Assembly: GCF_015207005.2 (NCBI RefSeq)
Contig: NZ_JADEXS020000001.1
Location: forward strand, 4,588,001 to 4,652,000
From: Desmonostoc muscorum LEGE 12446
Lineage (GTDB): Bacteria > Cyanobacteriota > Cyanobacteriia > Cyanobacteriales > Nostocaceae
Reading direction: 5' to 3'
DNA length: 64,000 nt
Part shown: positions 43,386-52,704 of the stretch, one piece after another
Position numbering within the stretch: the first letter of the stretch is position 1
Layout: the number at the start of each line of letters is the position of its first letter
Notes under the pieces: model-generated
Databases searched by the model: none
What the model was told of the DNA's origin: nothing
What the model saw: the letters and a program-made list of their open reading frames with translations, nothing else
Position numbers and translations under genes: made by a program

Positions 43386-46154
43386 ATGAAATACTGGGTC
43401 GGGAAATTAGCAATCTTTTTAGTTTTACTGTGGAACTTGTTACTAGTAACGGATTACGCAGGAGCTAATCAACTTGAAAATATTGATGTGCAGTCATTGA
43501 ATGCGTTCCCAGTAATTGAAAATTTAGCAAGTGCTGACAATAATTTTGACAACAGTAGAAAAGAACATTTTCGTCGATTTAGTGAAATAGTCAAAAGGTC
43601 AGATAAACTAGAGGGACTTTTCACACTTTATTGCAGTGATGACTGCGGTAAAATTTACTTAGAAATTAAACCAGAGCAGTTAAATAAAAATTATTTAGCC
43701 ACAGTAACATTAGAATCTGGCGTTGGCGAAAGTGGAATTTATAGCGGGTTACCACTTGCTGATTTTTTGTTTTATTTCCGACGAATCAACAACAAATTGC
43801 ATTTTGTTGTTCGGAATGTAAAATTTCGTACAGAAAGTATATCAGAACAGCGATCGCTTGCTCGTTCATTTAGCGATTCAGTTCTTTATTCACTCGACAT
43901 AGATGGTATTCATCCCTTTAGTAAAAATATTTTAATTGACCTAGATGACTTGCTAATGCAGGATTTTCCAGGATTAACTCTCCTATTAAAATACTCTTTG
44001 CAGGCTGATTATCACTTGGACGCAAGCAAGTCTTATTTTGGTGATGTTAACAGCTTCCCCGAAAACATAGAGATTGATTCGATTTACGGTTTTTCCTCAC
44101 CAGAAGGAGCAAATTTAGTCACCGTACCCGATAGCAGGTCACTTAGTCTCAAGGTACATTACAGTTTTTCACAACTAAGAGAAAACAACGGTTATGTTCC
44201 CAGACTTGCCGATGACAGAGTAGGATATTTTATTACTGCCTTCCAAAATTTTTCTCACAATAACCTTGAAGAAGAATTTGTGCGTTACATTAATCGTTGG
44301 CATTTAGAACCATCCGATCCTAACGCTTCTTTATCTCCACCCAAAAAACCAATTGTGTTTTGGATTGAAAATGCTGTGCCACTAGAGTATCGAGATGCAA
44401 TTAGTGAAGGCGTCTTGATGTGGAACAAAGCATTTGAAAAAGCCGGATTCCAAAATGCCATTGAAGTACAACAAATGCCAGATGATGCTGATTGGCAACC
44501 AGGAGATGTGCGCTACAACACTATTCGCTGGTTCAATTCTCTGGATGGAGGTTTTGCCAAAGGACCAACCCGCGTCAACCCACTCACCGGAGAAATATTG
44601 GATGCAGATATTATGGTGGATGCGAATATGGTGCGCTCAATTCGCCAAACATATCACACCTATGTAGAGTCAAACAACAAGGGATTTGGGAATAAAAACA
44701 TTACTTTAGCTTCAGAATGTAAAGATAGGGAGTGGGGAAAGGGGGTGACGGGTGGCGGTTTACAGTTGGACGGTGGTAACTCTCAAGGGTTGAGTTCACA
44801 AAAGAATTCTGATGTTTGCTATGGTAAGGGGTTTGTAAATCAGGCAACTATGGGGGCACTGGCGTTGTCAATTTTGCAAAACGCGACACCAAGTAGTGAA
44901 ACCATGCAAGAATATGTGCATCAATATTTGCGTTCTCTCATTGCTCATGAAGTCGGACATACTCTCGGTTTGCGGCATAACTTTCACGGCAGCACTATGT
45001 TAGCACCCGAAGAGTTAAATAACACTGAAATTACTCACACTAAAGGTTTAGTGGGTTCGGTGATGGACTATCTACCCGTGAATGTGGCACCACAGGGAGT
45101 ACAGCAAGGTGACTATTTTCCAGAGATTATTGGCCCTTACGACGAATGGGCAATTGAGTATGGTTATAAAATTAACCCATCGGTAAAAATTGAGCCAATG
45201 ATTCCAGAAATGGAAAAAACTTTTTTGGAAAAGATTGCCTTGGCCTCGCCTCAACCAGAATTATCTTACGCAACAGATGAAGATATTTCAGACATCAATC
45301 CCTTAGCAAATGTTTGGGATATGAGTAATAATGTGCTAGTTTATTCCCAGTGGCAAATGGATAATGCCCGCGTCATGTGGCAGCGCCTTGAAAAAGGTTA
45401 TTTATCACCAGGAGAAAGTTACAGTAACCTGCGTGTTTTATTCCATAGAGTACTTCTATATTATTTTAGTAACGCTAAATTGCTCTCTCAATATATTGGG
45501 GGACAATCGTTTCGGCGTCTCCATGTTGGTGATGATACTTCCTGGGCATTTCTACCAGTTTCACTATTAAAACAACGTCAAGCATTGACTAAATTACAAG
45601 AATATGTATTTAGCGAAAATGCTTTTAATTTTTCACCGCAATTATTGAATCAGTTAGCACCATCGCGGTGGCAACATTGGGGTAGTTTTGTACCGAACTA
45701 CCGCCTTGATTATCCGATTCACGATCGCATTTTGAGTTTCCAAAGCGCTATACTGCGATCGCTATTAGATGGCGATCGCTTAAATCGGTTACAAGATATA
45801 GAATTAAAAACCCAGCCTGGGGAAGCACTCACCATTCCAGAATTGTTAGACACCCTGCAAACAAGCATCTGGACAGAAGTTTTAGCCCCTGGGGAATTCC
45901 AGCCGATTTCTAGCATCCGGCGTTCATTGCAACAAGAATATCTAAATATTTTGCTAGGGATGATGTTGCATACTACTGATGCCCCTGAAGATGGTCGGAC
46001 ACTGGCGTGGTATGAATTGCGACAACTGCAAAAAGCCATAGATGCCAGACTCAAACAACTCGGTGAAAACATCGATATTTACACCTTAGCCCACTTACAA
46101 GTTTCTGGCGATCGCATTACTAAAGCATTAAACGCGCAGTTACTCTCAAACTAA
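43386..46154 (+). CDS. large zinc-dependent metalloprotease (DUF5117/DUF4953 type), exported
   Basis: 922 residues from the ATG at 43386 (a GTG five codons upstream is an alternative). It starts with a signal peptide (KYWVGKLAIFLVLLWNLLLVTDYAGA). The metzincin motif is AHEVGHTLGLRHNFHG near residue 520, with three zinc His and the Met-turn in VGSVMDYLPVN. The domain before the active site (YFITAFQNFSHN, FWIENAVPLEYRDAISEGVLMW) and the C-terminal helical domain match DUF5117/DUF4953 proteins. It is probably a secreted or periplasmic peptidase with unknown target. Convergent with the MATE gene. Confidence 0.9.
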   Translation: MKYWVGKLAIFLVLLWNLLLVTDYAGANQLENIDVQSLNAFPVIENLASADNNFDNSRKEHFRRFSEIVKRSDKLEGLFTLYCSDDCGKIYLEIKPEQLNKNYLATVTLESGVGESGIYSGLPLADFLFYFRRINNKLHFVVRNVKFRTESISEQRSLARSFSDSVLYSLDIDGIHPFSKNILIDLDDLLMQDFPGLTLLLKYSLQADYHLDASKSYFGDVNSFPENIEIDSIYGFSSPEGANLVTVPDSRSLSLKVHYSFSQLRENNGYVPRLADDRVGYFITAFQNFSHNNLEEEFVRYINRWHLEPSDPNASLSPPKKPIVFWIENAVPLEYRDAISEGVLMWNKAFEKAGFQNAIEVQQMPDDADWQPGDVRYNTIRWFNSLDGGFAKGPTRVNPLTGEILDADIMVDANMVRSIRQTYHTYVESNNKGFGNKNITLASECKDREWGKGVTGGGLQLDGGNSQGLSSQKNSDVCYGKGFVNQATMGALALSILQNATPSSETMQEYVHQYLRSLIAHEVGHTLGLRHNFHGSTMLAPEELNNTEITHTKGLVGSVMDYLPVNVAPQGVQQGDYFPEIIGPYDEWAIEYGYKINPSVKIEPMIPEMEKTFLEKIALASPQPELSYATDEDISDINPLANVWDMSNNVLVYSQWQMDNARVMWQRLEKGYLSPGESYSNLRVLFHRVLLYYFSNAKLLSQYIGGQSFRRLHVGDDTSWAFLPVSLLKQRQALTKLQEYVFSENAFNFSPQLLNQLAPSRWQHWGSFVPNYRLDYPIHDRILSFQSAILRSLLDGDRLNRLQDIELKTQPGEALTIPELLDTLQTSIWTEVLAPGEFQPISSIRRSLQQEYLNILLGMMLHTTDAPEDGRTLAWYELRQLQKAIDARLKQLGENIDIYTLAHLQVSGDRITKALNAQLLSN

Positions 46155-46202
46155 TGCCATTTTAGATTTTGGAGTCAAAATTTCTGAATTCTGAATTCTT
46201 CT

Positions 46203-47567
46203 TCAATGATGTTGAATATTTTCAGCAGCAGTAAGATTCTCTGCCGCTAGTTTCAATGTTTTAGGAATTTGAATTCCCTGCACTCCCGCTCTAGTCACCA
46301 TGAATAAAGACATCGCCAACCATAACAGATGAACATTCTGCAACTTCCAAGCAAAGGCTGCTGTAGGAATAAACACTAACCCAGTTGCGATAAAAGCCGC
46401 ATTTCGGAGTATTAATCTTTCTGCCAAACCAAAGAAGTAAGCTTCAATTGAAACGACAAACGCATACAGACCCAACACACTCATTAGCCAAGGAACATAG
46501 GGATCGACTTGGGTCGTAATTTCTGTGTGATTTGTGAGTAGCCCAAATACCGTCTGAGGAAAAAGGATGCAGGTAAGGGCAATGCCGACTGCAAATATCA
46601 GACATACACTTACAGAAACGCTCAACATCGGTATCATCTTCTCTTTTTCGTTTGTGCCATGAAAGTTACCTGTCAAGGTTTCTGTCGCATAAGACAAGCC
46701 ATTGAGTATTTGAATTCCCAGCGTCATCACTTCAATCACCAAGACATTTTCCGCAAAGGCGATCGTTCCTATGGAGGCGAACAGATTGGTAAAAGCTGAG
46801 AAGGTAAAGCCAATCGCAAGCGTCCGCACAAAAAGATCCCGTCCCAGGACGATGGTATCATTCCAGGCAGATTTGTCCCAAAGCTGAGGCGCGAGGGCGC
46901 GGATCTCTGTCCACTGGATTTCACTCTTCACCCAAATTAGTGCCAACACCATCATCAGATATTGGCTCAAAGCTTGTGCGAGGCCTGCTCCTTTGCTGTC
47001 TAAACCCGCTCGCACAATAATGTAGTAACTCAAAACGATGTTGACAAGGTTACCAAAAACTGACAGAGCTAAGACTTTCCCGCTTTGTTCGCGTCCCATC
47101 AGCCAACCGAGTAACACCATATTGACTAGAACCGCAGGCATACCCCAAATCCGCATATTGAAGTAGTCCACCCCTGCCGCTTTCACATTTGGAGCATTGT
47201 TCAAGACAATAAACCCCAACTCTCGCAGTGGGTATTGCAGGAGCAAGACAGCAAGCCCGAAGCCCAACGCAATTAAAACGTTGCGTAGGCCTATCAGCAG
47301 CACTGACTCTCGGTCGTTTCTTCCAGTCGCTTGGGCAGTTGTTCCAGTAACAGATAGACGCAAAAAATTGAATGTTCGATAAAGGTAATTAAATACAACT
47401 GTCGCCAGTGCAACTCCAGCTAAATGATCGAACTCTTGCAAGTGTCCCAAAAAGGAAACGCTCACCATTCCAGAGAGCGGTACCATCAAATTGGAGAGCA
47501 TATTAGCGATCGCCAATTTCACATAGCGAAGAATCCATCGGTCTTGTAAATCACTATTTACTAACAT
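46203..47567 (-). CDS. MATE-family efflux transporter
   Basis: 454 residues with about twelve membrane helices. N-terminal AIANMLSNLMVPLSGMVSVSFLG and VVFNYLYRTFNFLRLSVTGTTAQATGRND are typical of the NorM/DinF-like MATE branch. The transport mechanism is Na+ or H+ antiport of cationic or amphipathic small molecules. Similar cyanobacterial MATE proteins have been named after guanitoxin export (GntT), as I recall, but no other guanitoxin gene is here. It may export the product of the leftward biosynthetic genes that follow; this is inference. Confidence 0.9.
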   Translation of the reverse strand: MLVNSDLQDRWILRYVKLAIANMLSNLMVPLSGMVSVSFLGHLQEFDHLAGVALATVVFNYLYRTFNFLRLSVTGTTAQATGRNDRESVLLIGLRNVLIALGFGLAVLLLQYPLRELGFIVLNNAPNVKAAGVDYFNMRIWGMPAVLVNMVLLGWLMGREQSGKVLALSVFGNLVNIVLSYYIIVRAGLDSKGAGLAQALSQYLMMVLALIWVKSEIQWTEIRALAPQLWDKSAWNDTIVLGRDLFVRTLAIGFTFSAFTNLFASIGTIAFAENVLVIEVMTLGIQILNGLSYATETLTGNFHGTNEKEKMIPMLSVSVSVCLIFAVGIALTCILFPQTVFGLLTNHTEITTQVDPYVPWLMSVLGLYAFVVSIEAYFFGLAERLILRNAAFIATGLVFIPTAAFAWKLQNVHLLWLAMSLFMVTRAGVQGIQIPKTLKLAAENLTAAENIQHH

Positions 47568-47663
47568 TCAAATTATTGGATTAGTTGCAGGAAAGTGAGT
47601 AGCAAGGTTTTTCATCAAGTACTCACTCAACTAGAGAACCCTGACTGAAGATTAATCCAGCGC

Positions 47664-48095
47664 TCAAACTCGCTCTTCTATTTTCGTATAGTCAAAATCT
47701 CCAAAAATTGCTTCAGGGTGATGATAATGTTTAAACTCGATAAAGTTATAAAAGGGGTCTTCTATAAAGAAGGTGTCATGTTCTATAAAAGAATCAGGAA
47801 AACGTAACCTTGGTTTTTCTCTAAAAGTAAGTTCTTGCTGCTGCGCTCTTTTTAGTACATCTTCCCAATCAGATTTTGAGGTGAAAATAATTCCATAATG
47901 CCTGGGGTAGATGTTGGGTTGAGGTACAAGAATTTCTTTCGTCAAATAAGCAACAAATTGATGACCGTGGAGATTGAAAATTAAAAGTTGATGGTTTTCT
48001 CGACCAGGAATGCAACCCAGGCGATCGACGTAGTATGTTTTTGCCAGAGCCAGGTCTGTCACAGGAAAGGTAACATGAAATAAAGTTTGGTTCAT
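47664..48095 (-). CDS. VOC-superfamily (glyoxalase-like) protein
   Basis: 143 residues. The paired beta-alpha-beta-beta-beta modules are visible: TLFHVTFPVTDLALAKTYYVDRLGC and the second half beginning YGIIFTSKSDWEDVLKRAQQ, ending IEDPFYNFIEFKHY. Metal-ligand candidates are His8 and Glu in the last strand (NFIEF). The family includes dioxygenases, lyases and resistance proteins. Function unknown. It is downstream of the MATE gene's start in the same leftward direction (96 bases apart), suggesting co-transcription. Confidence 0.85.
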   Translation of the reverse strand: MNQTLFHVTFPVTDLALAKTYYVDRLGCIPGRENHQLLIFNLHGHQFVAYLTKEILVPQPNIYPRHYGIIFTSKSDWEDVLKRAQQQELTFREKPRLRFPDSFIEHDTFFIEDPFYNFIEFKHYHHPEAIFGDFDYTKIEERV

Positions 48096-48270
48096 TGCTT
48101 AAAACTACTTTCCAAAATACAAGGTAATTAATTATTGACCGTGCCGATTTTAGATTTTAGATTATTTAGGTACTCCTGCGAAAAAGCAAGCTACATGCAC
48201 TGCCACATTAAGGCGGAACAAATCCTTTTCTTTCATCTAAAATTTAAAATCTGACGCTTTTATGCTTCTC

Positions 48271-49419
48271 TTATACAGAGTGCATATCAATTAGTATTTT
48301 CCCATTTTTTCTGGAACGCGAAAACTCTAAAACATTTAATATGTCTCTAAAGGGAAAAGATGAAGTTACAAGATTTTCAACTCCTAAAAGTTTTCCCTTG
48401 TGAATCATAGTGATGACGTTATTGAATATACCATACCCAGAATGTCCACGAGAACCTACTATTGTATGTGCGCCACTTACAAGACTATTCAAGTCTATAA
48501 ATGCTTCTGACTCTGCCCTACCTAAATAAATAATTTTTCCTCTTTTGGCAATATTTCTTTGCATCATTGGGATAGTGTGTTTAGCTGCTCCTGCGGCTTC
48601 AACTTGGATATCGACTCCCCAACCTCCAGTAATTTCTTGAACTACTTCAGAAAAATCTTTTGTAGTCGCTATATTGTAAACGTAATCAGCTCCCATTAAT
48701 TTCGCAATCTGGAGTCTTTCTTCAATAGAATCGACTGCTATTACTATGGCTGCACCTGCTGCTTTCAGCAACATGACAGCGCCTAGCCCAATTGCTCCTA
48801 CGCCATAAACTATGGCAAATGCACCAGGTAATAAACCACCTCCTGATATAAAGATACCGTTATAAGCACAACCAATAGGTTCTATTAAAGTACCTATTTT
48901 ATAAATCTCTTCAATGGAATATCTTTCTTGCAAGTGATTAAGTTTCCAACAATAATTTGCTTTCAGAGTTAGATATTCAGCAAAGCCACCATCGATTGTT
49001 AATCCCAACAGTTCGACATTTTCACATTGATTGGGCATTCCTGTGCGACAAGCTGTGCAGTGTCCACACCACAAAATGCTCTCCGTAGTGATAATATCAC
49101 CCGGAAAAAATCCTTTAACTTCTTTACCGACTTCGACTACTTCACCTGAAAGCTCATGTCCTAAAACGATGGGTAATTTGGTAGGACCAGAAAATCGAAT
49201 ATATCCTTCTGGATCTGTCTCATAAACATGAAGGTCTGAGCCACATATACCACAATATTTTACTCTTACTAGAAGCTCATCAGGTCTAGGAGCAGGAAGT
49301 GTTTTATCAATAATACTAAACTGTGGATCTTTCCATGCAAGGCTCCCTGAAACAGCTAAATTTTTGTTCAAATTTTGTTTTTTTGGTGTCCATGTTGCTT
49401 CAGCGAGTAATGCTTTCAT
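48271..49419 (-). CDS. zinc-dependent medium-chain dehydrogenase (polyol/inosose type)
   Basis: 382 residues. The catalytic zinc site is CGICGSDLH and GHELSGEVVEVG, with E in LIEPIGCAYNG. The structural zinc site WCGHCTACRTGMPNQC has all four Cys. The NAD(P) fold is VYGVGAIGLGAVMLLKAAG. The sequence resembles scyllo-inosose/2-deoxy-inosose and sorbitol dehydrogenases. A ~40-residue N-terminal lead precedes the canonical domain. It lies at the downstream end of the leftward cluster, so it may oxidise a hydroxyl of the product or precursor; this is inferred from position only. Confidence 0.9.
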   Translation of the reverse strand: MKALLAEATWTPKKQNLNKNLAVSGSLAWKDPQFSIIDKTLPAPRPDELLVRVKYCGICGSDLHVYETDPEGYIRFSGPTKLPIVLGHELSGEVVEVGKEVKGFFPGDIITTESILWCGHCTACRTGMPNQCENVELLGLTIDGGFAEYLTLKANYCWKLNHLQERYSIEEIYKIGTLIEPIGCAYNGIFISGGGLLPGAFAIVYGVGAIGLGAVMLLKAAGAAIVIAVDSIEERLQIAKLMGADYVYNIATTKDFSEVVQEITGGWGVDIQVEAAGAAKHTIPMMQRNIAKRGKIIYLGRAESEAFIDLNSLVSGAHTIVGSRGHSGYGIFNNVITMIHKGKLLGVENLVTSSFPFRDILNVLEFSRSRKNGKILIDMHSV

Positions 49420-49764
49420 TAAGTAATCTCCAGCTATTTATAAATTATTAAAATGAGTTCATAGTGATTATTAGAGGTTGTTTATTAAGTTGTTTTAAAT
49501 ACTCGGATTATCGTATCATAAATTTGATAATCCCACAGTTAAAACCTAAATGCAAGGATACTTAAGATAAGTTAATTAGATAGTTAAAAATTGGTTAAAT
49601 TTGACCAACTTAGAAGTTTCTAGCGATCGCATTACTCAAGCATTAAACGCAGAGTTAGTCATTAGTCATTAGTCATTGGTTATTTCTCCCCCTGCCTCCC
49701 CTGCCTCCCCTGCCTCCCCTGCCCCCTCATCTCCCTCATCTCCCTCATCTTCCCCAATCCCCAG
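49420..49764. other. intergenic region with repeats
   Basis: 345 bases: AT-rich at the left, then a HIP1-containing phrase that repeats the end of the metalloprotease gene (GCGATCGCATTACTCAAGCA, about 49623). GTCATTA heptamers and CCCCTGCCT repeats (49654-49762) follow. No gene. Confidence 0.55.
49654..49762. repeat. GTCATTA heptamers followed by CCCCTGCCT/CTCATCTCC repeats
   Basis: GTCATTA three times, then four CTCCCCTGC units and CATCTCCCT units up to the stop codon of the hydrolase gene. Repeat type is the same as in other spacers of this window. Confidence 0.75.
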
Positions 49765-50652
49765 CTACCCAAGATATCGCTGCAACAAACCAATGACAAC
49801 TTCTGGTACTTCTAAATGAGGTAAGACTCCGGCATCTGCGATCGTATAAAACTTTTGAATTGCATTTGTATTTAAATTTGCCAATCGTCGTCCTAATTTG
49901 ATGTTAGTAAATTGTGCTTTTTCTCCCCAAAACATTACCGTGGAAATTGTTAGTTGTTGAATATATAAACTCAAATCAAAATAAAGGTCACCCCGCAAAA
50001 ATGCCAAAGCGGCAAATTTGGCATTAGGTTGTTGTGCAGAAGTTAAATAAGCTTCTACCATTTCTTGGGATACTCGTTGTGATTTGGCAAAGAGAAAACT
50101 TTCTAAAAAGTTTCGGACGGCAATTTCATTTTCTGCACCAAGAATATAAATAAAATCGTCTAGCAGAGGTGTATTAATTACCGAAAGCGGAAGTCTGCGC
50201 CCGGCACCCTGTCCAAAGTCATCAAATCCAGAAGGACACACCAAAAATAATCTTTGGAATAAATTGGGTTGGGTAATAGCTAGGCGGATAGCAAAAGCGG
50301 CTGTAAGGGACGAAGCGACTACTGTGACTGGCTGGTGGCAGGTTTGGATGATAAATTCGGCGATCGCACCCAGATAATCCCTAATTTGGTAATCTCTGAC
50401 TGGATGAGCCGATTCTCCCCAACCGATTAAATCAGGCGCTAAAATTTGGTAATTTGAGGCAAAAGCTGGGTAAACTTTAGACCATTCATATGCAGATGCG
50501 CCACCACCAAAGTTATGCAAAAACAGAAGTGGGCGTAAATTTTCAATGTCAGAAATTGCCCAAGGTGCATTCGTTTGGGTATAGTAAACCATTGCCCCCA
50601 AGGATGTATGGATTACTTTATGTCCAAAGCCAGGAGGTTGAAACTTAAGCAT
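49765..50652 (-). CDS. alpha/beta-fold hydrolase
   Basis: 295 residues. The oxyanion-hole region is FLHNFGGGASAYEW and the acidic loop LAPDLIGWGESAHP. The nucleophile elbow is VVASSLTAAFA, a variant of G-X-S-X-G common in cyanobacterial members. The final His is in AGVLPHLEVPEV. Members act as esterases, lipases or haloalkane/thioester hydrolases. It lies within the leftward cluster, so a thioesterase-like release of a product is one option, but there is no direct evidence. Confidence 0.88.
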   Translation of the reverse strand: MLKFQPPGFGHKVIHTSLGAMVYYTQTNAPWAISDIENLRPLLFLHNFGGGASAYEWSKVYPAFASNYQILAPDLIGWGESAHPVRDYQIRDYLGAIAEFIIQTCHQPVTVVASSLTAAFAIRLAITQPNLFQRLFLVCPSGFDDFGQGAGRRLPLSVINTPLLDDFIYILGAENEIAVRNFLESFLFAKSQRVSQEMVEAYLTSAQQPNAKFAALAFLRGDLYFDLSLYIQQLTISTVMFWGEKAQFTNIKLGRRLANLNTNAIQKFYTIADAGVLPHLEVPEVVIGLLQRYLG

Positions 50653-50806
50653 AAAATTAAAAAATTTAGTTTAATTGAATCGTTCATAATTCCTAATTCA
50701 TAACTCAATACAGTTCAGTTAAGCTTTTTTCTCTCCCCCTGCTTCCCCTGCCTGCCTTAACAGATAAATTTACTTAACCCAAGCGTATTGATTCATAACT
50801 TCTAAT

Positions 50807-51316
50807 TCATCCTTGGTTTTGGTTACTATCTGGTGTGACTTGAACAAGTTGATAAAGGTTATCACCACTAATATTATAAATTGCCCCAAAACCTATTACG
50901 AAACGACCTTCACGGGGAGTTAGCTGGAAAATCCGAAAATCAGACAAGCCGCGTAAAACTTCTATAATTTGACCAAATCGCCCTTGAAATTGGTCAACAA
51001 TTTGATTCCATTTGTCAGTTTCCCGCTCTATCAAAGTTGCCGTACAATCAAAACTCAAACGGCTACGACCAAAAATTTGGTTACTCTTGGCTTCATCCTC
51101 AATAAACAAAACACTAACATGAGGATTGGCATAAAGATTTGTGGTATGAGTTGCAAGACCACTGACATAAATGTAGATATTCTTGGCGTCATCCATCACA
51201 AAGGGAGCATAACTAGCATTAGGTATTCCCTCTGCGCTAACAGTGCTAATAATTATACTTTCAAATTGCTCAGGAAACTTTTCGTACTCAGCTTGAATGT
51301 TTTCTACTTGACTCAT
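50807..51316 (-). CDS. HugZ-family / pyridoxamine phosphate oxidase-like protein
   Basis: 169 residues. The split-barrel FMN-type fold shows FESIIISTVSAEGIPNASYAPFVMD, NIYIYVSGLATHTTNLYANPHVSVLFIEDE and the C-terminal GRFVIGFGAIYNISGD. The combination of THT...L, VSVLFIEDE and GFGAIY is typical of HugZ-like heme oxygenases and related FMN proteins. The role could be heme degradation or an unknown flavin reaction. In the cluster it sits between the hydrolase and the KAS III-like gene, with 154 and 174 bases of spacer. Confidence 0.88.
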   Translation of the reverse strand: MSQVENIQAEYEKFPEQFESIIISTVSAEGIPNASYAPFVMDDAKNIYIYVSGLATHTTNLYANPHVSVLFIEDEAKSNQIFGRSRLSFDCTATLIERETDKWNQIVDQFQGRFGQIIEVLRGLSDFRIFQLTPREGRFVIGFGAIYNISGDNLYQLVQVTPDSNQNQG

Positions 51317-51430
51317 AAGTAAATTACCGTTTAATGAGTAACAATTGATTCTGTATTCTAACGCGCTTGAGTTATGTCTACGACGGACTACGCCTAAACA
51401 TTTGGCTTAATTGTAGCTATTCCTAAAGTT

Positions 51431-51458
51431 GTAGGGGCAATTCATGAATTGCCCCTAC
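51431..51458. repeat. perfect 28-bp GTAGGGG palindrome
   Basis: GTAGGGGCAATTCA and its exact complement without spacer. It lies between the HugZ-like and KAS III-like genes, so it could end the KAS III transcript. Confidence 0.8.
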
Positions 51459-51490
51459 CTGAAATGCTAAAAATAGTTGTAAAACATCCT

Positions 51491-52624
51491 CTAACTCACC
51501 AAACAAGCCTCTTCAATTAGATTATCTCTGGTTCTAGACCTACCTGCCGGACTTAGAGCAACATTGCCCCAACGCATTACAGTTGCAGCAGCATTAGATA
51601 CTGAACCAATGGAGTATACAAGAACCAAATCATTTTCCTGAATCTTGCCTAATTGTGCGCCGTGGTAAAGATTAGCGATGGGTAGCATTGGTCCGATATT
51701 GGCATATTGGGGATAAAGGTCAATTGTCCTTTCTGGGTGGATGCCCAGTGCTTCGATGCAGAGGCGGGAATACCAAGCAGTGGGTGTATTAAAAGCAAAA
51801 AATTGAATTTCATCTAGGGTAACATCAGCGGTAGCGATCGCACCCAAGCAGCACTCACGCAAATAATCCACAGCAGTCTCACTCAGTACTTTGTTCGTGT
51901 GCTTAGCTGCCCGAATTAACATCCTTGGCTTGCCCTCAGCATCCGTGGTTAATTCATTATAAAAGGTATCACAAGTTGCACATGTGTTCACAATTTTGGT
52001 GCTAATAATTCCCTGATTTTGTTTCAGCGCCCCAACCACAAAGGCTCCAGCACCATCACCGAAAAACCATGAGAGAGTATCATTTTCGTCAGTAAAGCGA
52101 GAGTAAGTGCAAGAAACTACCACCAATACATTGCGATACTCTCCAGTTCGCACCAGCGCAGTGGCATTTTGCAAGGCAACCATAGCATTAGAACAGGTAG
52201 AATCAAGATTCCAAGCCGCACCGCGCACACCAAGTTTAGCAGCAAGGAAAGCCGCATTGCCAGGTAGAAGATTTTCCGGCCAAAGTGAAGCAACAATCAT
52301 CAAATCCACCTCTTCAGGATACAGATTTGCCGCTGCTAAAGCCTCCCTTGCTGCACCATACTCAAGCGTCAGTGATGACTCTTGTGGACCCAATATTCTG
52401 CGCTCAACAGTACCACGGAAAGGGTCTTTGAGATACGGTGACATTTCCAGTTCAAACTGATTGCTGGGGGTGGAATCAGCAGGCGAAAATACCTTTGATA
52501 GACTTTTTTGCTCAGCTTTTGCAACTAAATCAGGGTAATTCTTTCGCCAATAATCATTAGTACGAATCACACTAGGAAAGTTAACTGCAATTGAACGAAT
52601 TCCTACTGGTGGATAAATCATCAT
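51491..52624 (-). CDS. KAS III-like (thiolase-fold) enzyme with unusual active site
   Basis: 377 residues. The thiolase fold of 3-oxoacyl-ACP synthase III is clear: VDLMIVASLWPENLLPGNAAFLAAKLG, the nucleophile Cys144 in NLDSTCSNAMVAL, FFGDGAGAFVVG and LYPQYANIGPMLP (Asn309). The usual HQAN active-site His motif is replaced by AFNTPTAWYSRL (residues 277-288), so the catalytic His is missing. Such enzymes often act as acyltransferases or in unusual condensations. It follows the ThDP enzyme and ligase genes in the same direction and is a core gene of the cluster. The chemistry is unknown; a decarboxylative KAS III reaction is unlikely. Confidence 0.9.
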   Translation of the reverse strand: MMIYPPVGIRSIAVNFPSVIRTNDYWRKNYPDLVAKAEQKSLSKVFSPADSTPSNQFELEMSPYLKDPFRGTVERRILGPQESSLTLEYGAAREALAAANLYPEEVDLMIVASLWPENLLPGNAAFLAAKLGVRGAAWNLDSTCSNAMVALQNATALVRTGEYRNVLVVVSCTYSRFTDENDTLSWFFGDGAGAFVVGALKQNQGIISTKIVNTCATCDTFYNELTTDAEGKPRMLIRAAKHTNKVLSETAVDYLRECCLGAIATADVTLDEIQFFAFNTPTAWYSRLCIEALGIHPERTIDLYPQYANIGPMLPIANLYHGAQLGKIQENDLVLVYSIGSVSNAAATVMRWGNVALSPAGRSRTRDNLIEEACLVS

Positions 52625-52704
52625 AAATCTCCTGAAAAAGGGAATGGGGAGTGGGGAAGCGGGGACAGAGAGAATAACTAATGACCAATGACAAATGACA
52701 AATA

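Noticed and set aside
46203..47567. Guanitoxin cluster suggested by the GntT-like MATE transporter
   Set aside because: No other guanitoxin biosynthesis gene (PLP enzymes, hydroxylases, kinase, methyltransferase set) is in the window; the transporter family alone is not diagnostic.
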